NCBI GenBank assembly: GCA_033032175.1
Contig: CM065328.1
Location: 8,370,690-8,434,689 of the forward strand
DNA: 64,000 nt
Source: Saturnia japonica
Taxonomy: Eukaryota; Arthropoda; Insecta; Lepidoptera; Saturniidae
Direction of reading: 5' to 3'
Below, one piece after another: positions 55,693 to 64,000 of the stretch. Numbering within the stretch: the first letter of the stretch is position 1; the number at the start of each line of letters is the position of its first letter. The translations under genes and the position numbers were made by a program. The notes below the pieces were generated by a model that was not told where the DNA came from, did no database searches, and saw only the letters and a program-made list of their open reading frames with translations.

Positions 55693-55860
55693 TGAAGGAA
55701 AATTGCGTAGATGTGGTAAATAAAATATATTCTTTCATAAACTTGGTTTTATTACAGTACAACTTTACAGTTACAGAACAAGTGAAGTGACAGCAGGAAG
55801 GAAGCGCTGTACGTTCAGAAAAAAGGAACTAAAAATGGTTGCGTTCCATATTCAACAACA
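55693..55860 (-). repeat. 3' LTR of the copia element
   Basis: 168 bp, TG...CA, the same as the 5' LTR by eye. It carries an AATAAA on the minus strand that could serve as the polyadenylation signal. Confidence 0.95.
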
Positions 55861-58800
55861 CTCTCCCTTGGAACGCAATCCCATTTTTCTTAAACAATAT
55901 AAATGTTTGTCAGCAGCAGTACCCTTTGTTAATATGTCCGCAACCATTTGTTCACCCTTTATATAGCAAAACTTTATTTGTAAGTTATTGACATGGTCCT
56001 TTAAAAAATGATACCGAATATCTATGTGCTTAGATCTAGGTAAATAACAATCACTGATGGAGAGTTTTATCGCACTTTGATTGTCACTAAAGATGACAAG
56101 TGGGTTGCTCTGCTGTTGGCCAAGTTCATCGTGCAGTTGTTGCAGCCACAGCGCCTCTTGCGCCGCGGAAGACATCGCCATATATTCAGCTTCAGCTGTC
56201 GATAATGCGACGGTCTGTTGTTTCTGTGACCGCCAGGAAATACCACCTCCCTGTAACATAAAAATATAACCCGTGCACGACTTACGATCATGCACGTCAC
56301 TCGCCCAATCAGCATCACAATATCCTGTGATGTTCTCATTACCATCTTTGGTGTAAACTAATTTCAAATTTTTTGTGCCCTGTAGATATCTAAAGATTCT
56401 CTTCACTGCACACCAATGCGTAGCTTTTGGATTTTTGTTATATCTGCTGAGTGTGTTCACTGCAAAGGATATATCAGGTCGTGTACCTTGAGCTACATAG
56501 AGTAAGGAGCCAATAGCTTGTTGATAAGGACTATCAGCTAATTTTTCTTCTTCTATGTTTTCATTAAATTTCATACCAACTTCAATTGGTGTTTTTACAG
56601 GTTTACAATCTGACATTCTGAATCTTGCCAGTATCTCATTTATATATTTTTCTTGGTCTATCATTACTTTGTCTCTGTCTCTGGTGATATGTAAACCTAC
56701 ACACTGACTTGCGGGGCCAAGATCTTTCATTTCAAAGCGTTGCTTCAATTTTTCTTTCAATAAAGTTTTCATAGACTGTTGAGCAGTAAACAATATTAAA
56801 TCATCTACCCAGACAGCTATAAATGTGTTCTTTTCTGCATTCCAATAGACACAAGGATCTGTTTTAGATTGTTGCATCCCCAGTTCATGTAGAACATTAT
56901 TTAATTTAATATTCCACAAGCGGCTGGCCTGTTTTAGTCCATATATGGATTTATGTAGTATACATACTTGAGATCCTTGTTTGTATTGATCTGGCTGCTG
57001 CATGTAAATATCTCTATCAATCTCTCCCTGTAGAAACGCCGATACAGCATCCATTTGATCAATTTCTAGTTCATATTTGGCTGCCAGAGCAAATAAATAT
57101 CGAATTGTTGTGTATCTTACAACTGGCGAGTATGTTTCCTCATAGTCCATGCCCTTCTTCTGTGCATACCCTTTTATCACAAGTCTAGCCTTGTAACAGA
57201 TTGTATTTCCACTCTGGTCAGTTTTTGTTTTAAATACCCATTTACATGGTAGAGCCTTCTTCCCTGGAGGGAGGTCTGTCAAACTCCACGTTTTATTTTT
57301 CATCAAAGAACTATATTCCTCATTCATGGCTTTTTTCCATTCTGTTGATTTTGGTGATAATAGAGCCTCCTCAACAGTCTGTGGATCAGTTGTGTCTGTA
57401 AGCAAACACAAAAAACTATTTTTGTCATTCTGTGCATTATTTTGTGTATTCTGTAATCGGGACTGCAATGGTCTTAAGGAAATATTACTCTTATAGTCCT
57501 GTCTCATTGAAGAGGAAGGATAGTAAGTTTCATCCAGTTCTCCGGCATCAGTGTCACTTGAGTCTTCACTATAATTTTGTGTATCTGAGCCTTTACCTGA
57601 CTTTACATGTGAGGACTCCCGAGTGCATATTTCTTGTAACTGAGTAACACCAGTACTCTCTGGCTTCTGACTAAATGGTGAAACAGAGCTGGAACTGGTT
57701 GGCTGGCTCTCCTCAACAGGAACATTAATTTCACACTGTATATTGATATTATCTTTGTAATTCTCCATGAAAAAAACATCCCTACTTTTTATTATTTTAT
57801 GTGTTTTAGGGTCCATCAAACGATATCCCTTGGAGTTTTCACAATAGCCCACCAATACCATCTTTATTGATTTTTTATCCCACTTTTGGCGTTTTTCTTT
57901 TGGTACATGGACCATAGCGTCAGAGCCAAATATTCTCAGGTGTGATAAATTGGGTTTTTTTCCTCTCCATATCTCATATGGAGTTTTACCTTTCAATACC
58001 CTAGTTGGGGAACGGTTTACAACATATGCAGCAGTTGCCAAAGCTTCAGCCCACAAGCGCTTCTCTAGGTTAGCATAGAATAACATGCACCTTGCTCGTT
58101 CGACCAGAGTCCTATTCATTCTTTCAGCCAAACCGTTGTGCTGCGGAGTGTACGGAGTAGAGGTCTGATGAACAATACCATGATTAGATAAGAACTTCTG
58201 GAAATTATGATTACAATACTCTTTGCCATTATCGGTGCGTATAATTTTAATTTTAAGTTCCAATTCATTCTCTACTTTTAATTTGAAATCCATAAAGGTA
58301 TTTTGAACACTCATTTTATCTTTAAGGAGATATATATGAACCATTCGTGTAAAGTCATCTATATAAGTGATAAAATATTTCATGCCTCCATATGACACAT
58401 TTTCCATAGGACCACATAAATCAGAATGTATTAGTTCTAGCGGTCTCGTTGCTCTGGAACCAACATTATTAAATGGCAATCTGGCTTGCTTACCTTCCAA
58501 ACAATGGATACAGCTGATGACATTACTTTCATTCTGAGACAGAGACACACCCTCAGCACAACCAGGTAGGTTCTTTACATCTGCAAAATTCAAATGTGCC
58601 ATGCGCAAGTGCCATAAATAAGTGTCATTACAGTTTGAATTTGAAGTTAAATGAGCGATCTCTATACTAGTGTTCATTATATACAAATTGTTGTTCAATA
58701 TTGCAGAGCATATAATTTCCCCATTTCCATTTTCAATTTGACATCCCTTGTTATTAAATGAAACTTTATATCCACTCTTTACAATAGTACTGACAGAAAG

Positions 58801-59754
58801 GAGATTAGCAGCTAACCCAGGAACAAATAAAACATTTTTTACCTGAATTTTATCTTCCTGATTTAAATAAATGTCCACACATCCAACTCCCTTTACAGCT
58901 AATGGCTCCCTGTTAGCTACTGTAATATTCTTCACTGATGTCTCTGTAACATTGTACATCCACTCGCTTCTGCTTGTCATATGCATGGATGCACCGGAGT
59001 CTATGAACCATTTATCACTTTTTTCTTGAGTGGTGGCTGAAAAAGCTGCAACAAAACTGGAGCTTTCTACTTTATGTGCTGTTTTCTTAGGTAGCTTACA
59101 AAACTTGGCAAAATGTCCATGTCTATTGCAGTTGAAACATCTCGGTCCCTTTGCTTTTAGTGGCTGTGTTTTTAGATTATTATATTTTTTAGAGTTTGTA
59201 TAAAAAGCAGCTGACTTTGATACATTGACCTCTTGAATTAGTTTAGATTTGACTGAGTCAGCACTGATTGTAATACCTGAACTCTCTAGCCCCATGATCA
59301 TGGGCTTGTATTCAATAGGCAAGCCTGCCAACATCAAAGTTCCAAGCCATTCATCATTGACATCAAATCCTATATTCCGGAGTTTGTGAGCTGTTGTCAT
59401 GATCTTGCTTACATACTCTTCGACACTATCGCTTGACTCTAATGTAGTATTTATTAAGTCCCTAAGCAGACCTACTTTTCTTGTAAGCCCGTTATCATCA
59501 AAGGCTCTGTGTAAACTATCCCATACCTGTTTTGTAGTTTTACATTCTTGAACATGAACATAATTTTGCGGATCCAATAATAAAATCAGCTTAGCCTTCG
59601 CCTTGATGTCCTTGTTATTATCTACAGGATCTTTGCCGGGTTCAACGCAGCACCACAAATCTTCGTGCTCTAAATATGTTTTCATACTAAATTTCCAAGT
59701 CGAAAAGTTTTCTCTTCCAATTAGTTTTTCCAGATTAAACATATTTGAGCCCAT
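55852..59754 (-). CDS. Copia Gag-Pol polyprotein
   Basis: This is one 1,300-residue frame. Residues 1-200 are the UBN2/DUF4219-type Gag. A CCHC zinc knuckle is at 206-219 (CFNCNRHGHFAKFC). The aspartic protease has DSG at 252-254. The integrase has its HHCC zinc site around 382-418 and catalytic D445, D508, E544 (35 residues between the last two). Reverse transcriptase covers about 835-1080, with D902 in MDAVSAF and WVDD at 982-985 (YVDD is usual). RNase H follows, with D1147/D1149 and D1224. This protease-integrase-RT-RNase H order defines Ty1/copia. The stop falls nine bases inside the 3' LTR. No frameshift separates Gag from Pol, as in copia itself. I chose the first ATG (MGSNMFNLEKLIGREN), which fits a Gag start. 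Confidence 0.97.
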   Translation of the reverse strand: MGSNMFNLEKLIGRENFSTWKFSMKTYLEHEDLWCCVEPGKDPVDNNKDIKAKAKLILLLDPQNYVHVQECKTTKQVWDSLHRAFDDNGLTRKVGLLRDLINTTLESSDSVEEYVSKIMTTAHKLRNIGFDVNDEWLGTLMLAGLPIEYKPMIMGLESSGITISADSVKSKLIQEVNVSKSAAFYTNSKKYNNLKTQPLKAKGPRCFNCNRHGHFAKFCKLPKKTAHKVESSSFVAAFSATTQEKSDKWFIDSGASMHMTSRSEWMYNVTETSVKNITVANREPLAVKGVGCVDIYLNQEDKIQVKNVLFVPGLAANLLSVSTIVKSGYKVSFNNKGCQIENGNGEIICSAILNNNLYIMNTSIEIAHLTSNSNCNDTYLWHLRMAHLNFADVKNLPGCAEGVSLSQNESNVISCIHCLEGKQARLPFNNVGSRATRPLELIHSDLCGPMENVSYGGMKYFITYIDDFTRMVHIYLLKDKMSVQNTFMDFKLKVENELELKIKIIRTDNGKEYCNHNFQKFLSNHGIVHQTSTPYTPQHNGLAERMNRTLVERARCMLFYANLEKRLWAEALATAAYVVNRSPTRVLKGKTPYEIWRGKKPNLSHLRIFGSDAMVHVPKEKRQKWDKKSIKMVLVGYCENSKGYRLMDPKTHKIIKSRDVFFMENYKDNINIQCEINVPVEESQPTSSSSVSPFSQKPESTGVTQLQEICTRESSHVKSGKGSDTQNYSEDSSDTDAGELDETYYPSSSMRQDYKSNISLRPLQSRLQNTQNNAQNDKNSFLCLLTDTTDPQTVEEALLSPKSTEWKKAMNEEYSSLMKNKTWSLTDLPPGKKALPCKWVFKTKTDQSGNTICYKARLVIKGYAQKKGMDYEETYSPVVRYTTIRYLFALAAKYELEIDQMDAVSAFLQGEIDRDIYMQQPDQYKQGSQVCILHKSIYGLKQASRLWNIKLNNVLHELGMQQSKTDPCVYWNAEKNTFIAVWVDDLILFTAQQSMKTLLKEKLKQRFEMKDLGPASQCVGLHITRDRDKVMIDQEKYINEILARFRMSDCKPVKTPIEVGMKFNENIEEEKLADSPYQQAIGSLLYVAQGTRPDISFAVNTLSRYNKNPKATHWCAVKRIFRYLQGTKNLKLVYTKDGNENITGYCDADWASDVHDRKSCTGYIFMLQGGGISWRSQKQQTVALSTAEAEYMAMSSAAQEALWLQQLHDELGQQQSNPLVIFSDNQSAIKLSISDCYLPRSKHIDIRYHFLKDHVNNLQIKFCYIKGEQMVADILTKGTAADKHLYCLRKMGLRSKGECC

Positions 59755-59918
59755 TTCGACGTGTTACACTCTGGATGAAAAATTATTTTTACACGTGAAT
59801 GTTCAGTCGGCCACGTTGTAATTATGACTTTGGTTCAAATCTAAACTAACTTGTATTTCACTGTCTGAAGTTGTATTTTCACTTTTCTGATATTTTAAAC
59901 TATACCACATACAACCAC

Positions 59919-59930
59919 GCTCTGCTACCA
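59919..59930 (-). promoter_or_regulatory. Primer binding site (initiator Met tRNA) of copia
   Basis: TGGTAGCAGAGC directly abuts the 5' LTR. It complements the CCA-bearing 3' end of eukaryotic initiator Met tRNA, where reverse transcription would start. Confidence 0.88.
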
Positions 59931-60098
59931 TGAAGGAAAATTGCGTAGATGTGGTAAATAAAATATATTCTTTCATAAACTTGGTTTTATTACAGTACAA
60001 CTTTACAGTTACAGAACAAGTGAAGTGACAGCAGGAAGGAAGCGCTGTACGTTCAGAAAAAAGGAACTAAAAATGGTTGCGTTCCATATTCAACAACA
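59931..60098 (-). repeat. 5' LTR of the copia element
   Basis: 168-bp partner of the LTR at 55693. It is followed on the minus strand by the tRNA primer site at 59930-59919. Confidence 0.95.
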
Positions 60099-60103
60099 CT
60101 TTT

Positions 60104-60775
60104 CATCCTAAGACCAACTCGTTCAGAGGCTTTACTGAGGCTATCGAGCATTGCACCGAGATCCTTAAAAGTCTCAGCCAAGACTAATATGTCGTCATTA
60201 AACCGAAGGTCGGTGATGAACTCGCCGTTTATAGTGATGCTTAGTTCTCCCTAGTCGAAAACCTTAAAAACATTTTCCTGTGACGGCAGGTGGACTAAAA
60301 TTGACGGATTGGTGCCACGTACAAGTAAACGTGTAGTCGATTTTTACAATATTGTCCACCCAACGATCTGGTGGACGATATTGTAAAAATCACGGGAAAA
60401 TCATGGATGAGATTAGCTCAGGATCGGATGAGTGAAATAAAGAAGATGGCTGTAGATGATGATAATGATGACGCACTAAGATGTAAAGTTTCCTTGCTAA
60501 CTCTCCGCTGCAACAAGATTAGTTTCGAGATCTGATCCTGCAGTTCAACTGAGATAAAGTGTTTTCGTAAAAAGATTTCAACACTTCATTGTAACAGTAT
60601 TCAACATTGCACCACTGGAGAGACTGCAGTACAACCTGGATCTTAATCAAATCGAAGGCTCTCTCGTAGTCCACAAACGCTAAGCAAAGTGGCAGGTCTA
60701 CGGTCTTCTGCCGTAGTGCATGTATGTGGTCATCGTTTCTAAAGCCTTTTCGGAAATTGACACCAAATTAATCCA
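60104..60775 (-). pseudogene. Degenerate RTE-type LINE reverse transcriptase fragment
   Basis: The minus strand reads LPLCLAFVDYERAFDLIK near 60710-60640 and later FITDLRFNDDILVLAETFKD near 60215-60165. These are the FxDYxKAFD and YADD-like RT blocks of RTE-type LINEs, here FNDD. Frame breaks lie between them. The copia element interrupts this relic: joining across its target site continues the RT-like frame briefly (GLRMKRTK). It is an old, inactive copy. Confidence 0.8.
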
Positions 60776-63114
60776 AATTATTTTATCTTTAGATAATTTT
60801 CAATAAAAGCAATAAATACAAACGTATGTATTTTTATTTTCCAGTATTCATAGATGCCACTTTACGACTTGGTTTAAATTAACATGATATTGATTTGATA
60901 TTTAATTGTAACTCTTACGTATATATTCTGTATATTGTTATTTAAGACTGGGCTTTTATTATTATTTTAAAATAGTTTTGGTTAGATTTTAACTTTATTT
61001 ATAAATGTTTAAAACAATTAAGAATATTTATTCCATCTAAGTTTTCTAGGATAGATGTCGTTGTTTGGCGTTTTTTTACACTATTAAGATTTTTTTACTA
61101 ATTTACACTATAAAGCGTTATTATTCACTGGATCTTAAAGGTTTATAAAAATTTTGTTATTAAAGAAACTTAGCTTTTCGTAAAGGATTGCAAAACTTAC
61201 CATTTTTGTATGACTATTTCTTTTAGATATATTTACAATGATTTTAGTAATAGGTATACTCAGAGCTTATACCGGTCAAATACCGTAAAGTGTTTTATTT
61301 CAATTTCAACAATCGATGTTTTATCGACACTAATGTTTATACTACCTACATTATATTCGAGTTTACCTAGATAGGTATTTATCTTTTTTTAAGATACCGA
61401 GCAAAGTTTGGTCCCCCAGATATTTTATTATTTTAGTATTGATGAAAGTAGTACTTTAATCTTCCTTAGGACCAGAACAGGGTTGTGTGTTCATCCGAAA
61501 ATGGGCCAACAACTTCTCATAGGTGTATGTATATCTTTGATCAAATTTAAAGGAACTCATAGTAAACTTCAAAGGGCTGATAGAAATAGATTTTGCCAGG
61601 TCAATGATTATCATGCATAGTATGTGTATGTATTTTTATATTCCTAATACGGTCGATTGGGTAAATTTGTCCCAATGATGAATTATTATGTTGATAAAAG
61701 TAAATAAAGAGTTCTGAAAAATAAAGTAGGTTCTAATGGAGACATAGTTTATATTTTTCTATGAGGAGGATCCATGTCCACCAGTAGATTTTAGATAGGT
61801 AATAGGTAACCAATAGATAGGCAGACGGCCCACCTGTAATGGTGGACGGTCACCGTCGCCAATGGACAATTGCAACACCTTGGGCATTATAGCCACGTTG
61901 CCGACCTTGGAAACCGTATATGTATCCTTTTTTGAAGTGGAAGGTTCTAGAAAACCTTACTGTTGTCTCATTTTGGCTAGGTTTTAGAGAGTGTTTATGA
62001 GCACCAATCAACAGCTAAAGAAGAACGGATAAAGTAAACGAATAAAGAAGGAATACAAAAGGTTTTAATGTAATTTATAAAAGTACTAGCTATGCTCGCG
62101 GATACACTCGCGTGGACATACATACGGGAAGTAAAATATGTTTTTTTTTGTCAATAATTTATATTAGATATATGATTTGACAGAGATATATAAGAAAAAT
62201 AATAGTACGGGATGTAAATAATTACCGTGCAATATATATATTTAACTTTTTTTTTATTTCGTTCTAACCACATTGACCCTGAGAGCATAAAAATTCAAAA
62301 TAAGTTCCACTCTTTTCACCCTTCACATCTGAGTTAAAACCATTCGTATGCTATATGGTGCCAACTACAACCCTTCAGATCGGAACTCAGAAACACGAGA
62401 ACTCCACAATAAAATTTTGCTCCGATGTATCACCCTACAGAATATCTTAATACAAGTGTAAATCGTTCTAAGCGGTCACAAGTGCGACAATATCAAAAAA
62501 ACAATGGAGTCGACATATGTAAACTCCACAAGTAAGGTGGCCGTAGGACCCCTGTCGTACAAGCAATACATCACCCTCGTGATAAAAGACAAAGGGCGAA
62601 ATAAGCAAGAAGATTTATTTATATATCCAGAAGGCACACTTCAGAGTACGTCGCGTGTTTTATTGTTACGATAAACCCCTCTGTGGTTCTTTACAGTGGC
62701 CTTTACTATTTGCTCTCAGATATTTTAATTTTTAAAAACATTTTTTTGGTGGAATATCTCATGTGTGTTTTTGTGGTGGCATTGTGGCTGATGGCTAAGC
62801 TTATAAAGATAAACCATATGCCGTGAAAGTAAACGGCATGACGCTCTCACATACCGCCATGCTCACTCTACGCCGCCGCTCTTGACTTCCTTGCGTATTG
62901 ATGTTGCGCATACTAGACACTCCGTCGCTTCTTTTTATTATCAAAACTCTATTCTTTTTTATTATTATACTCCAGTTTAAAAAAATAGTTTTACATTATT
63001 ATTTACTAGAAATTTGAATATTTACTAAGGGCATCTGCTGGGCGTCCCGTGACGGTTAACTATTTTTTTATTATATTTAGGATTTTTAATGATGTAATTC
63101 AAACATCTGAAGCG
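60776..63114. other. Right-end sequence without a supported gene
   Basis: Apart from the family D copy and a short repeat-like start at 62085-62110 (ACTAGCTATGCTCGCGG), nothing is recognised. A relatively GC-rich patch at 62330-62640 has no continuous frame. Confidence 0.5.
61820..61940 (+). repeat. Family D copy
   Basis: GGCAGACGGCCCACCTGTAA, GGTGGACGGTCACCGTCGCC and CGTTGCCGACCTTGGAAACC. Confidence 0.6.
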
Positions 63115-63375
63115 ATACACGCTCAGGGTTAGTGTGTTCAAACATCGCTGCGAACGTTGCAGATCCGGGCCTTAGATTAAATCTGAACTTTTGGTGAAGA
63201 AAAATTTCGTGATGAAATTTTGTATAATGCTCATGTGGTTAGCTACCAGCTTTAAGTTAAAAATCTGTCCCCAAACACCTATAGGCATGTTGCAGTAGCT
63301 ACACTTATGAGCCAGACCCTCTAAGCTTTGTTACCATCTTAAGCCACATCGTCACTCAACATCAGATGATAAATG
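63115..63375 (+). repeat. SINE family C copy
   Basis: Shares AAATCTGAACTTTTGGTGAA, GTGGTTAGCTACCAGC, AATCTGTCCCCAAACACC and AGCCACATCGTCACTCAAC with the other copies. Confidence 0.7.
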
Positions 63376-64000
63376 CTGAACCTACAAAGTAAAAAAGAAA
63401 GATTAAATTAATATGAAATTGTTTGCATAGATTTAGTACATAAAGTTCTGCAAATGCAAAAGAGTGAAAATATAGTATACGCTTGTGTTAGAACGAGACA
63501 TGGATACGAGATAATTTTCGTATCGGCCTGTATCGGCCAACGTTAGTCATGACCAAAACAAATCCCGCTTATTTTGCAAAATCTAAGGTTTAACATTTAG
63601 TATACGTGTTTTATTGTGGTTACGTGTACTATTCCGGTATGTAACTCATATAACAAAGAACAACAGTTTAACAACACAACACACAATTTTTGATATCGTC
63701 TTATTCAACCTATTGCCGGATCTACTTATACTAAATCTATGATTACCTGTAACTTATATTAACATTAAAGAACGATACTTTTAAATTGACTAACTAAACT
63801 TACTCGAAGAATTCTCGTTAAAATCGAGACAAAACTGTTTCTTATATCGTTAGAGAAACAAGAAAAAAATGAAAACTCGTGGTAAGGTAACATCTACAGC
63901 GCTCCCCGAGGGTTATCGTTTGGAGTATTTCGCACTTCGCCCCCCTCCCCTCACCCTTATTATGTGTTGTTTACATAATTTTGTATTTTTATGATGTAGA

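Larger units (their letters stand above)
55693..60098 (-). mobile_element. Complete Ty1/copia LTR retrotransposon
   Basis: This 4.4-kb element has two 168-bp LTRs (55693-55860 and 59931-60098), identical by eye and bounded TG...CA. It is flanked by a perfect 5-bp target duplication CTTTT (55688-55692 and 60099-60103). A primer binding site TGGTAGCAGAGC follows the 5' LTR directly and matches the 3' end of initiator Met tRNA. A purine tract (CAAGGGAGAG) precedes the 3' LTR. One open frame of 1,300 codons encodes the polyprotein. Identical LTRs and an intact frame indicate a recent insertion. It lies inside a decayed RTE-type LINE. Confidence 0.97.

Noticed and set aside
57432..57647. Frame antisense to copia
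   Set aside because: Shadow of the polyprotein; no independent signal.
62330..62640. Possible exon or gene in a GC-richer patch
   Set aside because: No continuous frame or Ig/FN3 motif on either strand, so it could not be placed in the receptor.

Overview
The window looks like AT-rich nuclear DNA of a lepidopteran (moth or butterfly), judged from its repeats and gene structure. The repeats are tRNA-derived SINEs, RTE-, CR1- and Jockey-type LINE fragments, small terminal-inverted-repeat elements and a Ty1/copia element. The order is inferred from remembered repeat style, not from a search.

The only host gene I can support is on the minus strand. It is the C-terminal two-thirds of a Dscam-family adhesion receptor, which I rebuilt as 29 exons between 52838 and 8798 by reading domain signatures and joining them at GT/AG sites with matching codon phase. 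The order is end of Ig4, Ig5 to Ig9, FN3 1 to 4, Ig10, FN3 5 and 6, one membrane helix and a short cytoplasmic tail, about 1,406 residues. The first four Ig domains lie beyond the right edge. The Ig7 exons are single, with no array of alternative exons, so this resembles the non-hypervariable Dscam2/3/4-type paralogues rather than Dscam1. Two exons carry opposite one-base indels that break the frame (about 34351-34366 and 25403-25415).

Layout: 1-8.7 kb is gene-poor sequence downstream of the receptor, with LINE and SINE debris. 8.8-18.9 kb holds the tail exons, split by large introns, one of which contains a 93-bp satellite built from roughly 31-bp palindromic monomers. 19-25 kb is an intron with a TA-flanked MITE, a tandem duplication, a fold-back pair, another TIR element and LINE remnants. 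25.3-42.1 kb is the dense ectodomain exon block. 42.1-52.8 kb holds the Ig4/Ig5/Ig6 exons plus two copies of one Jockey LINE with perfect target-site duplications. 52.9-64 kb is a further intron, or the 5' flank, carrying an intact copia element with identical LTRs inserted in an old RTE LINE.

The receptor presumably acts at the neuronal surface in contact recognition, as family members do. All other coding sequence belongs to transposable elements. I found no CRISPR, operon or other prokaryote-type system and no clearly new multigene system. The most unusual items are the frame-broken receptor, the hierarchical palindromic satellite and several undescribed-looking inverted-repeat elements.
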